Source of the DNA: Marivita sp046592965
GTDB taxonomy: Bacteria; Pseudomonadota; Alphaproteobacteria; Rhodobacterales; Rhodobacteraceae
Direction: 5' to 3'
Assembly: GCF_046592965.1 (NCBI RefSeq)
Contig: NZ_JBISBV010000002.1
Coordinates: forward strand, 186,001 to 250,000
Length of the DNA: 64,000 nucleotides
Made by a program: the position numbers and the translations under genes
Notes under the pieces: generated by a model
What the model was told of the DNA's origin: nothing
Seen by the model: the letters and a program-made list of their open reading frames with translations, nothing else
Database searches by the model: none
Shown: in pieces, positions 27,877-36,164 of the stretch
Position numbering within the stretch: the first letter of the stretch is position 1
Layout of the letters: every line of letters begins with the position of its first letter

Positions 27877-29064
27877 ATGAGCCTTCAGGGAATACGCGTC
27901 GTCGATCTGACCCGCATCATCGCGGGTCCGTTCTGCACACAGCTTTTGGCCGATCTTGGCGCCGATGTCGTCAAGGTCGAAGCGCCGGGCGGCGATCCGA
28001 TGCGTGTACAAGGCACGATGGTGGGCGGGATCAGCACCTATTTCGCCTGTTTCAATCGCAACAAGCGCTCGATCGAGCTGAACATGCGCAGTGCGGAGGG
28101 CATGGCGGTGCTGCGCGATCTGATCGCGGATGCCGACGTGGTGGTGGAGAATTTCAAGGCCGGGACGATGGCCAAGATGGGCCTCTCGGATACCGAACTC
28201 GAAGCGCTGAACCCGCGCCTGACGGTCTGTCACATCTCGGGGTTCGGGGCGACGGGGCCGTATTCCGACCGGCCCGCCTTTGATTTCGTCGCGCAGGCGC
28301 TAAGCGGGTTCATGTCCACCAACGGTTTTGAGGGCGAAGAACCGCTGCGCACCGGTCTGCCGATCAGCGATCTGCTGGCCGGAATGTACGGCGCGCTGGC
28401 CGTTTCGGCCGCCTTGGCCACCCCGCGCGAGGCGCGGGAGTTCAAATCCATCGACGTGTCACTGACCGACAGCCTTGTCAGCATGCTCGCCTACATGGCG
28501 ACCGAAACGCTGGCGACCGGTCAGCCGATGCAGCGCCGGGGCAACGATCATCCGATGGTGGCCCCTTACGGATTATACGACACGTCTGATGGCCAGATCG
28601 CCCTCGCGCCCAGCAATGACGTGATGTTTGGCCGACTGCTCGATGTGCTGGAGCGGCGCGATCTGATGGACGATCCGCGCTTTGCCACCAACGCCGCGCG
28701 GGTGCAGAACCGCGACGCCGTGCGCGCGGTGTTTCAGGCGCATTTCAGCACCCAGACAACCGATCACTGGATCGAGGTGTTGAACGGCAAGGGCATACCC
28801 GCCGGGCCAGTGCTGTCTGTCGCAGAGGCGCTGGACGATCCGCAAATCCGCCACCGCGAGATGGTGATCGACGTGCCGCATCCGGGGCATGGCGATGTGA
28901 AGATGCTGGGTTTTCCGATCAAGCAATCGGTTGATGGCCCAAAGTTACGACACCCCGCGCCCGATGTCGGCGCGCATGCGCAGGCGGTGCTCGAGGAACT
29001 GGGGTACGATGCCGAACGGATCGCTGCATTGACAGCGTCGGGCGCGGTGCCTCAGCGCGGCTGA
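27877..29064 (+). CDS. CaiB/BaiF family (class III) CoA-transferase
   Basis: A 395-residue enzyme that moves CoA between carboxylic acids. Conserved segments are GPFCTQLLADLGADVVKVE, NRNKRSIELN near residue 65, and SDLLAGMYGAL near residue 165 with the aspartate that forms the acyl-enzyme. The first ATG is 12 bases after the lyase stop. The likely role is to activate the substrate of the neighbouring lyase, as succinate-hydroxymethylglutarate CoA-transferase does for HMG; that specificity is inference from context. Confidence 0.9.
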   Translation: MSLQGIRVVDLTRIIAGPFCTQLLADLGADVVKVEAPGGDPMRVQGTMVGGISTYFACFNRNKRSIELNMRSAEGMAVLRDLIADADVVVENFKAGTMAKMGLSDTELEALNPRLTVCHISGFGATGPYSDRPAFDFVAQALSGFMSTNGFEGEEPLRTGLPISDLLAGMYGALAVSAALATPREAREFKSIDVSLTDSLVSMLAYMATETLATGQPMQRRGNDHPMVAPYGLYDTSDGQIALAPSNDVMFGRLLDVLERRDLMDDPRFATNAARVQNRDAVRAVFQAHFSTQTTDHWIEVLNGKGIPAGPVLSVAEALDDPQIRHREMVIDVPHPGHGDVKMLGFPIKQSVDGPKLRHPAPDVGAHAQAVLEELGYDAERIAALTASGAVPQRG

Positions 29065-29068
29065 TCCC

Positions 29069-30553
29069 TTAGTTGATCGTTGTGTTGATGAGCCAGAACA
29101 GCACCGCCGAGAGCGTCGCGGCGGCAGGGACGGTGATGACCCATGCGGCAATGATCGTGGTGAAATGCGACCGGCGCACCAGCTTGCGCCGCTGGCGTTC
29201 TTCGGGCGTGTAAGTTGTGCGTTCGGGCATGGCCTGACGCGCCTTGCGGATGCGGCGCTCGGCGTCCCACTCGCGGAAAAACCCGACCCCGAACACCCCG
29301 CCGACGGCGATATGCGTGGAACTGACCGGCAGACCCAACCAGCTTGCCACGATCACCGTGATGGCCGCCGACAGCGCCACGCAATAGGCGCGCATCGGGT
29401 TCAGCTTGGTGATCTGGCCGCCGACCATTCGGATCAGCTTGGGGCCGAACAGGAACAGGCCGAAGGAAATCCCGAACGCGCCGATCACCATGACCCAGAA
29501 CGGGATGCTGACCGCGTCGGTGAAATTATTGGTCTGCGAGGCTTGCACGATCGCTGCCAGAGGCGCCACGGCATTGGCCACGTCATTGGCCCCGTGCGCA
29601 AAACTGAGCAGCGCGGCAGAGACGACAAGCGGGATGCCGAACAGCACTTTGAGCGACTTGTTGCGGTTCTCCAGCCCGTGCGATTGTTTGCGGATGACCG
29701 GGATCATCACCAGCCACACCACAACCCCGATCACCGCCCCGATCAGCAGCGCCGTCGCCATGTCGACATCGATGATCTTCTTCAGCCCCTTGAGCGCCAG
29801 ATAGGCCGAAAACGCGCCTGCCATGATACCCACAAGCACCGGCACCCAAGTGCGCGCGGCGGCGATCTTGTCGGGGGTGTAGATGATGCGCGACTTGATG
29901 AGCCACAGGAACGCAGCCGCGATCACGCCGCCCAGCACCGGCGAGATCACCCAGCTTGCGGCGATACCGCCCATCGTTTGCCAGTTGACCGCAGAGAACC
30001 CGGCGGCGGCGATTCCCGCGCCCATCACACCGCCGACGACGGAATGCGTGGTCGATACAGGCGCGCCGACCCATGTGGCGACGTTGACCCAAAGCGCGGC
30101 GGACAAAAGCGCCGCCATCATCGCCCAGATGAACACCGAGGCGGTTTCCATGCTATCTGGTGCAATGATTCCCTTGGCGATGGTCGACACGACGTCGCCC
30201 CCTGCAATCAACGCGCCGGCGCTTTCGAACACCACCGCGATCGCGATCGCGCCGCCCATCGACAGCGCGTTCGCACCCACTGCCGGCCCCATGTTGTTGG
30301 CAACATCGTTGGCCCCGATATTGAGCGCCATATAGGCTCCGAGGCACGCCGCGATCACCACGATCAGGGTGTTTGTCGCCTGACCGAAAAACACCATCGC
30401 GCTGATCCCGGCCAGCAGGATGAACACCAAGGAGATGCCCGGCCCGACCATCGGACGGGCGACATAGCTGGTGGCGAGTTCTAAGGTGGAAAACCGCGCC
30501 AGATCTCGATCCAGCGTCTCAAGATGGCGAGGATCGCCCTGCTCTTGTGTCAT
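29069..30553 (-). CDS. pit: Inorganic phosphate transporter, Pit family
   Basis: A 494-residue inner-membrane transporter. The two Pit signatures are present: GANDVANNMGPAVGANAL near residue 100 and AHGANDVANAVAPLAAI near residue 325, each in an inverted membrane repeat. It should import phosphate, probably as a metal-phosphate complex with protons. It converges on the CoA-transferase with only 4 bases between stop codons and no visible terminator. A palindrome lies 64 bases upstream of its start. Confidence 0.92.
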   Translation of the reverse strand: MTQEQGDPRHLETLDRDLARFSTLELATSYVARPMVGPGISLVFILLAGISAMVFFGQATNTLIVVIAACLGAYMALNIGANDVANNMGPAVGANALSMGGAIAIAVVFESAGALIAGGDVVSTIAKGIIAPDSMETASVFIWAMMAALLSAALWVNVATWVGAPVSTTHSVVGGVMGAGIAAAGFSAVNWQTMGGIAASWVISPVLGGVIAAAFLWLIKSRIIYTPDKIAAARTWVPVLVGIMAGAFSAYLALKGLKKIIDVDMATALLIGAVIGVVVWLVMIPVIRKQSHGLENRNKSLKVLFGIPLVVSAALLSFAHGANDVANAVAPLAAIVQASQTNNFTDAVSIPFWVMVIGAFGISFGLFLFGPKLIRMVGGQITKLNPMRAYCVALSAAITVIVASWLGLPVSSTHIAVGGVFGVGFFREWDAERRIRKARQAMPERTTYTPEERQRRKLVRRSHFTTIIAAWVITVPAAATLSAVLFWLINTTIN

Positions 30554-30947
30554 GATCGTCCGTTCATGAGGAAAGGTGCGCTATTCGCGGCGACGACTAC
30601 CCGCGTCCGGCTGTCAAAATCAACCGTTGATTTCGTGACGGTGCGTATTCAATGCTGCAATGCGGCAAACGCGCTTGGCGATGGAAGCCGCGGCCAACCG
30701 GTGAAGCAGTGTCGTCAGCGAGGCGAAGTCCGCCGCGCGAATCGCCACTAGCGTGTATCGTGACAATCCGGCGCGACTCTGCCGACAGGCGCGGCATATT
30801 GCCGTCAAAATCCGCTTAAGCGCGTCAGATTGCGAAATTTTTTCGGTATCGAGGCGCGGCAATGGGTTCCGTATTGGTCCGTCCTGCGTATACTCTGTCA
30901 CCGGAACGCCTGGGTTTTTTGGTGTTCGATCAAGGGGGGAGAGCGAC
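30554..30947. other. 394-bp intergenic region between pit and ihfB
   Basis: No convincing gene is seen; open frames here continue from ihfB or are short. It must hold the divergent promoters of pit and ihfB. A palindrome is at 30617-30633. A TATACT at 30889-30894, 54 bases before ihfB, could be a -10 element, but no good -35 lies 17 bases upstream. AGGGGGGAGAG just before ihfB is its ribosome-binding site. Confidence 0.6.
30617..30633. promoter_or_regulatory. 17-bp palindrome upstream of pit
   Basis: AAATCAAC-C-GTTGATTT has perfect 8-base arms around one base. It is 64 bases before the pit start, a plausible operator position. The half-sites are in the opposite order to an FNR box, so FNR/FnrL binding is not suggested. 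Confidence 0.35.
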
Positions 30948-31229
30948 ATGATACGCTCGGAATTGATTCAAAAGATTGCCGACGATAACCCGCATTTGTA
31001 CCAGCGCGACGTCGAGCGCATCGTGAACACGATATTTGAAGAGATCATCGACGCAATGGCGCGCGGCGACCGGGTCGAACTGCGCGGCTTTGGCGCGTTT
31101 TCGGTGAAAAAGCGCGATGCGCGCACAGGGCGGAACCCGAGGACGGGCGAAGCCGTTGAGGTGGAAGAGAAGCATGTGCCGTTTTTCAAGACCGGCAAGC
31201 TGCTTCGCGACAGATTGAACGGAAAGTAA
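30948..31229 (+). CDS. ihfB: Integration host factor subunit beta
   Basis: A 93-residue DNA-bending protein that pairs with IhfA. It begins MIRSELIQKIA, and the beta-arm segment GRNPRTGE near residue 65 includes the proline that inserts between base pairs. The C-terminal half (VPFFKTGKLLRDR) is typical. The ATG at 30948 follows a strong purine-rich site and matches family length; the frame is open further upstream but does not encode conserved sequence. lapA starts 7 bases after it. Confidence 0.94.
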   Translation: MIRSELIQKIADDNPHLYQRDVERIVNTIFEEIIDAMARGDRVELRGFGAFSVKKRDARTGRNPRTGEAVEVEEKHVPFFKTGKLLRDRLNGK

Positions 31230-31236
31230 GGGTCTG

Positions 31237-31587
31237 ATGCGGTACATTCGCTATGCGTTTCTTGCGGTGCTCGCCATCGTGCTGGTGGCCGTCGCGCTGG
31301 CCAATCGAGAGATGGTCACGCTGACATTGTTGCCCGCCGGGCTGGCCGATCTGGTCGGGATGAACCGGTCCATCGGTTTGCCGCTGTTCGTGGTCATTCT
31401 GGGCGGCATCATCGCCGGTATCCTGATCGGCTTTGTCTGGGAGTGGTTGCGCGAGCACAAGCATCGCGCGGCGGCCGCCCGTCGTCAGGCCGAGGTCAAG
31501 AAACTCGAACGTGAGCTGCGCCGCACCCAGGCCGAACGCGATAAGGACAAGGACGAGGTTCTGGCCCTTCTGGATCAGGCAAGCTGA
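31237..31587 (+). CDS. LapA domain (DUF1049) membrane protein
   Basis: A 116-residue inner-membrane protein with two hydrophobic segments (about residues 5-22 and 47-67) and a charged C-terminal coiled coil (about residues 70-112). In enterobacteria LapA helps control lipopolysaccharide synthesis. Alphaproteobacterial members often sit after ihfB, as here. The gap to ihfB is 7 bases and to trpF 8 bases, so the three form an operon. Confidence 0.85.
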   Translation: MRYIRYAFLAVLAIVLVAVALANREMVTLTLLPAGLADLVGMNRSIGLPLFVVILGGIIAGILIGFVWEWLREHKHRAAAARRQAEVKKLERELRRTQAERDKDKDEVLALLDQAS

Positions 31588-31595
31588 CCCTGCCC

Positions 31596-32243
31596 ATGAC
31601 GCGCGACATCGGCACAAAGATATGCGGATTGACCCGGGCCGAGGACGTGCAGGCAGCGGCTGAGGCCGGTGCGCGCTATGTCGGTTTCGTGTTCTTCCCC
31701 AAAAGCCCGCGCAACGTGTCGATCGAGGTTGCGCGCGATCTGGCAGTCGACGTGCCGATGGGGATCGCCAAGGTGGCCCTTGTGGTGAACGCCGATGATG
31801 CGCTCCTTGATGCCATCACCGGGTCTGTCGCGATAGACATGTTGCAACTGCACGGATCGGAATCGCCCGAGCGCGTGAGCGAATTGCGAAAGCGCTATGG
31901 TTTGCCGGTGATGAAAGCGGTGGGCGTGGCCGACGCTGACGACGTGGCCGCGCTTGATCGGTACGCCGACGTTGCCGACCAGCTATTGGTGGACGCCAAG
32001 CCGCCGAAATCGGCAACGTTGCCGGGCGGCAATGGCGTGGCCTTCGATTGGCGTCTCATTGCCAATCGCCGGTGGTCGGTCCCGTGGATGCTGGCCGGAG
32101 GCCTGACGCCCGACAACGTGGCCGAGGCGATCGCGTTGACCGGCGCGCGCCAGGTCGATGTGTCCTCCGGCGTCGAGGCGGCACCGGGAATCAAGGATGC
32201 GGCGTTGATCCGGTCATTCGTGGCGGCAGCGCATAGCCAGTAG
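31596..32243 (+). CDS. trpF: Phosphoribosylanthranilate isomerase
   Basis: A 215-residue TIM-barrel enzyme that converts phosphoribosylanthranilate to CdRP in tryptophan synthesis. The catalytic cysteine lies in KICGLTR at the N terminus. QLHGSESPE near residue 85 and the phosphate-binding LAGGLTPDNV and DVSSGVE near residues 165 and 190 are diagnostic. The start is 8 bases after lapA. The gene ends beside the palindromic repeat copy B. Confidence 0.94.
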   Translation: MTRDIGTKICGLTRAEDVQAAAEAGARYVGFVFFPKSPRNVSIEVARDLAVDVPMGIAKVALVVNADDALLDAITGSVAIDMLQLHGSESPERVSELRKRYGLPVMKAVGVADADDVAALDRYADVADQLLVDAKPPKSATLPGGNGVAFDWRLIANRRWSVPWMLAGGLTPDNVAEAIALTGARQVDVSSGVEAAPGIKDAALIRSFVAAAHSQ

Positions 32244-32250
32244 CGCGGGT

Positions 32251-32311
32251 CAGGGGGCGCTGCCCCCGGCGCGATGCGCCTCCCCCGAGGTATTTCGGCC
32301 CAAAGAAGCCG
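32251..32311 (+). repeat. Double-hairpin palindromic repeat, copy B, between trpF and pyrD
   Basis: GGGGGC-GCT-GCCCCC and GGCGC-GAT-GCGCC form adjacent hairpins, followed by a C-run, AGGTATTTCGG and CCCAAAGAAGCC. It matches copy A inside xdhB in order and tail, with stem changes that keep pairing. In this convergent gap it may also act as a terminator for both genes. Confidence 0.85.
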
Positions 32312-32315
32312 GCAG

Positions 32316-33374
32316 TCAGCGCCACTTGGCGGTGTCTGTTCCAACTGCATCAGAGACACGGGCAAAGCCGTCATTCTCAAGCAGTGCATCGAGCCCGTTG
32401 GCGATGACGGGAACCAGCCCGAGACCGTGATAGACCAGAGCGGAGTAAAGCTGCACCGCAGAGGCTCCGGCGCGGATCTTGGCGTAAGCATCCTCGGGCG
32501 AGGCAATGCCGCCAACGCCGATGATCGGGAGTCTGCCTTGGGTTTCGCCGTAGAGGCGGGCCAGAACACGGGTCGATTTTTCAAACAACGGCGCGCCGGA
32601 GAGGCCGCCTTTTTCCTGCGCATGGGGAGAGGTCAAGCCGTCGCGATCGAGTGTCGTGTTGGTGGCGATCAGCCCGTCAATGCCCGAGCTGAGAGCGATT
32701 TCCGCGACATCCGCGATCTCGGCATCGCTGAGATCGGGCGCGATCTTGAGGAACACGGGGATCGACCGCTCAAGCGCGTCGCGCGTCTGAACGACGTTGC
32801 CAAGCAGCGCGCCAAGCGCGGCCTTGCCTTGCAATTCACGCAGGCGTTCGGTGTTCGGAGAGCTGACATTCACGGTCGCGAAATCGAGGTCGCCGGCGCA
32901 GGTTTTCAGCACCAGGGCGAAATCCTCGGCCCGGTTGGCGCTGTCCTTGTTCGCGCCAAGGTTCAACCCGATGACCGCGTCGCGGGGGCGGTCTTTCAGC
33001 CGGCGGGCGATGGCGTCCATGCCGTCATTGTTGAACCCGAAACGGTTGATGACGGCGCGGTCCTCGCGCAGGCGAAACAGGCGCGGCTTGGGATTGCCGG
33101 GTTGAGCGCGCGGCGTCGCGGCGCCGACTTCGAGAAAGCCGAATCCGGCACGCGACAGTGGGCGCAGCGCGATGGCGTTCTTGTCGAACCCTGCGGCAAG
33201 GCCGAGCGGATTGGGCAGGTGCAATCCGGCCAGCGTGGTGCGCAGGCGGGGTGATGTGAGCGTTCCCGTCGTCGGCGCAAGCCCCAGTTGCAGGGCGCGC
33301 AGGGCAAGGCCGTGGGCGGTTTCGGGGTCGAACCTGTGCAGCAGAGACAGGCCGGTTTGCTCCAGCCAATTCAT
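32316..33374 (-). CDS. pyrD: Dihydroorotate dehydrogenase (quinone), class 2
   Basis: A 352-residue membrane-associated flavoenzyme that oxidises dihydroorotate to orotate for pyrimidine synthesis. The N-terminal helices (WLEQTGLSLLHRFDPETAHGL) that contact the quinone are typical of class 2. NPLGLAAGFDKN near residue 58 and the catalytic serine in NVSSPNTERLR near residue 175 are conserved, with FMN-binding GGI and LYSALVYHG near the end. Its start overlaps the DUF952 gene by 4 bases. Confidence 0.95.
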   Translation of the reverse strand: MNWLEQTGLSLLHRFDPETAHGLALRALQLGLAPTTGTLTSPRLRTTLAGLHLPNPLGLAAGFDKNAIALRPLSRAGFGFLEVGAATPRAQPGNPKPRLFRLREDRAVINRFGFNNDGMDAIARRLKDRPRDAVIGLNLGANKDSANRAEDFALVLKTCAGDLDFATVNVSSPNTERLRELQGKAALGALLGNVVQTRDALERSIPVFLKIAPDLSDAEIADVAEIALSSGIDGLIATNTTLDRDGLTSPHAQEKGGLSGAPLFEKSTRVLARLYGETQGRLPIIGVGGIASPEDAYAKIRAGASAVQLYSALVYHGLGLVPVIANGLDALLENDGFARVSDAVGTDTAKWR

Positions 33375-33706
33375 GCCAGATCGCCGGGGAAAACATGGCC
33401 ATCCGGCCCGAGCGGCAGCGGTTTCGCCCAGACCAGATCGGCATGACGCAGCGGGCCATAAAGATGCGGGAACAGCGCACCGCCGCGCGACGGCTCCCAG
33501 CGCAGATCGCCGGTCATCGTCTCCTCGTCATAGGCCAGCAGCATCAGGCCTTCGACACCACTGAAATGCTTGGCGGCGGTTTCGGCGGCTTGCGACGCGG
33601 TGGAGAAATGAATGTAGCCGTCGGCCACATCGACCGGCGCGCCTTGGGTCATTCCATCGGCCTGAAGCGCAGCCCATTCTTCGGAGCGGAGGATTTTGTA
33701 GATCAT
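33371..33706 (-). CDS. DUF952 family protein
   Basis: A 111-residue cytoplasmic protein. It begins IYKI and carries GYIHFSTASQAAETAAKHF, followed by WEPSRGGALFPHLYGPL, which marks the DUF952 family of unknown function (structurally related to ADP-ribosylating folds). ATG 33706 is chosen because it gives the conserved N terminus. It is translationally coupled to pyrD by a 4-bp overlap, a common pairing in Rhodobacteraceae. Confidence 0.88.
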   Translation of the reverse strand: MIYKILRSEEWAALQADGMTQGAPVDVADGYIHFSTASQAAETAAKHFSGVEGLMLLAYDEETMTGDLRWEPSRGGALFPHLYGPLRHADLVWAKPLPLGPDGHVFPGDLA

Positions 33707-33847
33707 GCCTGCGATGTGCCGTGCGGGGGCAGCAACGTCAAGCGCCGGAGTTTTGTGACGAACACGGCTTGGGCCGCGAGTAGCTTTTGACTCCGCCCGC
33801 GCCGCGTTGCACGATTGCGCCATAACAAGACAACAGAGAGGACTCAC

Positions 33848-35407
33848 ATGTCATATCGGTATCTTACCAGCGCCGCCATTCTGGCGCTGTCGGCGGGAAT
33901 GGCGCAGGCGGATTATTCCCTGACCATCCTGCACACCAACGATTTTCACGCGCGCTTCGAGCCGATCAGCAAGTATGATTCCGGCTGTTCGGCCGAGGAT
34001 AACGAGGCTGGCGAGTGCTTTGGCGGCTCCGCCCGTCTGGTGACGGCGATCAATGATGCCAAGGCGCGCACCAACAACCACATCCTTGTGGATGGCGGCG
34101 ATCAGTTTCAGGGCACTCTTTTTTACAACCAGTACAAGGGCCAACTGGCAGCCGAGATGATGAACAAGATGGGCTATGACGCGATGACCGTGGGCAACCA
34201 CGAATTCGACGACGGCCCCGAAGTGCTGCGCGCCTTTGTCGAGACGGTGGATTTTCCGGTCCTGATGTCCAACGCCGATCTGACCGGAGAGCCGCAGCTG
34301 AACGACGTGATCGAGAAATCGGTGGTGATCGAACGGGGCGGCGAAAAGCTGGGCCTGATCGGCCTGACGCCGCAGGACACCGACGAGCTCGCCAGCCCCG
34401 GCCCGAACGTGATCTTCACCGACCCGTCCGACGCGGTTCAGGGCGAGGTCGACAAGCTGACCGAGCAGGGCGTGAACAAGATCATCGTGCTGTCCCACTC
34501 GGGCTATGGCACCGACATGCAGGTGGCCGAGAACACAACCGGCGTTGACGTGATCGTCGGCGGCCATACCAACACGCTCTTGGGCGACATGGACGGCGCG
34601 CAAGGCCCGTACCCGACGATGGTGGGCGACACCGCAATTGTGCAGGCCTATGCCTACAGCAAGTTCCTCGGTGAACTGAACGTCACGTTCGATGATGAGG
34701 GAAATATCACCGAAGCCGTCGGCGCGCCGATCATCATGGATGGTGGCGTCACCGAGGATGCGGACACCAAGGCGCGCATCGCAGAGGCAGCCAAGCCTCT
34801 GGACGAGATTCGCAACAACGTCGTCGCCTCGACGGCCGAGGTGATCGATGGCAACCGCGACGTCTGCCGCGTGATGGAATGCACGATGGGCAATCTGGTG
34901 GCCGATGCGTCGCTCGAGCGGGTGCGCGATCAGGGCATCGACATTGCCATCGTCAACAGCGGCGGCTTGCGCGCCTCGATCGACGCGGGCGATGTGACGA
35001 TGGGCGAGGTGCTGACGGTGCTGCCGTTCAACAACACGCTGTCCACCTTCCAGATCACCGGAGAGACGCTGAAGGCGGCGCTTGAGAACGGCGTCAGCCA
35101 GGTCGAAGAGGTGGCTGGCCGGTTCCCGCAAGTCGCCGGCATGACCTACACCGCCGATCTGACAAAGGAGCCCGGAAGCCGGATCACCGATGTCACAGTG
35201 GGGGGCGAGCCGCTTGAGATGGACAAGGTGTATGGCGCCGTGTCCAACAATTACGTGCGCAACGGCGGCGATGGCTACAGCATGTTCGTCGAGGCGCAGA
35301 ACGCCTATGATTTCGGACCCGATCTGGCCGATGTGACGGCGGAATTCCTCGCGGAAAACGCGCCGTACCAGCCCTATACGGACGGCCGCATCACGATCGT
35401 CAAGTAA
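33848..35407 (+). CDS. Periplasmic 5'-nucleotidase / 2',3'-cyclic phosphodiesterase family
   Basis: A 519-residue exported hydrolase with a signal peptide of about 22 residues (ending AQA-D). The metallophosphatase domain has HTNDFHAR, DGGDQFQG, GNHEFDDG, SHSGYGTD and GGHTNTL, the full set of dimetal ligands. The C-terminal 5'-nucleotidase domain has NSGGLRASIDAG and NNYVRNGGDGY. It should release nucleosides and phosphate from nucleotides in the periplasm, which fits with the purine uptake operon and Pit elsewhere in the window, though they are not linked. Confidence 0.92.
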   Translation: MSYRYLTSAAILALSAGMAQADYSLTILHTNDFHARFEPISKYDSGCSAEDNEAGECFGGSARLVTAINDAKARTNNHILVDGGDQFQGTLFYNQYKGQLAAEMMNKMGYDAMTVGNHEFDDGPEVLRAFVETVDFPVLMSNADLTGEPQLNDVIEKSVVIERGGEKLGLIGLTPQDTDELASPGPNVIFTDPSDAVQGEVDKLTEQGVNKIIVLSHSGYGTDMQVAENTTGVDVIVGGHTNTLLGDMDGAQGPYPTMVGDTAIVQAYAYSKFLGELNVTFDDEGNITEAVGAPIIMDGGVTEDADTKARIAEAAKPLDEIRNNVVASTAEVIDGNRDVCRVMECTMGNLVADASLERVRDQGIDIAIVNSGGLRASIDAGDVTMGEVLTVLPFNNTLSTFQITGETLKAALENGVSQVEEVAGRFPQVAGMTYTADLTKEPGSRITDVTVGGEPLEMDKVYGAVSNNYVRNGGDGYSMFVEAQNAYDFGPDLADVTAEFLAENAPYQPYTDGRITIVK

Positions 35408-35450
35408 GCAGGGCCGGGCCGGGCACACGTGTCCGGCCCACTCCTATTCG

Positions 35451-36116
35451 ATGTGTGGACGCTTTTCCCTGACCCTGCCGCATGACGCGATGGCGCAGCT
35501 TTTTGCGGCGGTGCCATCCAATGCGCTGCCAGAGGTTCCAAACTACAACATCTGCCCCACGAATCTGGTGCACGCGGTGCATCACGCCGATGGTCAGCGG
35601 CGGCTGGTGGCGATGCGATGGGGGTTTCTGCCGCATTGGTACAAGACCAAGAACGGCGGGCCGCTGCTGATCAACGCGCGTGCCGAAACGATTGCCGAAA
35701 AGCCCGCCTTCAAGGCCGCGTGCCGAGAGCGGCGCTGCCTGATCCCGGCGACCGGGTTTTACGAGTGGACCAAGGACGCGGCCGACAACCGCCTGCCGTG
35801 GTACATCCATCCCACCAACGCCGATCTCTTTGCCTTTGCGGGCATCTGGCAGGACTGGGAACGCGATGGCGTGGCGCATCGCAGTTGCGCGATCGTCACC
35901 ACAAGCGCAAATGAGGCGATGTCGGCAATCCATCACCGCCAGCCCGTGACCGTGGCGCAGAAGGACTGGGCGCTGTGGCTGGGCGAAGACGGCCACGGCG
36001 CGGCGGCGCTGATGCGGGCGGCACCCGCGGACGCGATGGCGTTTCACCGCGTCGATCCGAAAGTGAATTCCAACCGGGCGTCGGGCGCGGACCTGATCGA
36101 ACCTTTCGACGCCTGA
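35451..36116 (+). CDS. SOS response-associated peptidase family protein (YedK/HMCES type)
   Basis: A 221-residue protein of the family that crosslinks to abasic sites in single-stranded DNA through its N-terminal cysteine. Cys2 (MCGRF) is present, as are NICPT, MRWGFLPHW, NARAETI and the glutamate in ATGFYEW. The later His-containing motif reads HHRQP where HxRMP is usual, with the histidine retained. It stands alone 43 bases after the nucleotidase gene. Confidence 0.9.
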   Translation: MCGRFSLTLPHDAMAQLFAAVPSNALPEVPNYNICPTNLVHAVHHADGQRRLVAMRWGFLPHWYKTKNGGPLLINARAETIAEKPAFKAACRERRCLIPATGFYEWTKDAADNRLPWYIHPTNADLFAFAGIWQDWERDGVAHRSCAIVTTSANEAMSAIHHRQPVTVAQKDWALWLGEDGHGAAALMRAAPADAMAFHRVDPKVNSNRASGADLIEPFDA

Positions 36117-36164
36117 GGCGCGGTGCTATTGCGGGCGCAACACCCATCCGTCGGAGGATTTCCC

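Noticed and set aside
30617..30633. An FNR/FnrL site upstream of pit
   Set aside because: FNR boxes read TTGAT-N4-ATCAA. Here the half-sites are ATCAA then TTGAT, the reverse arrangement.
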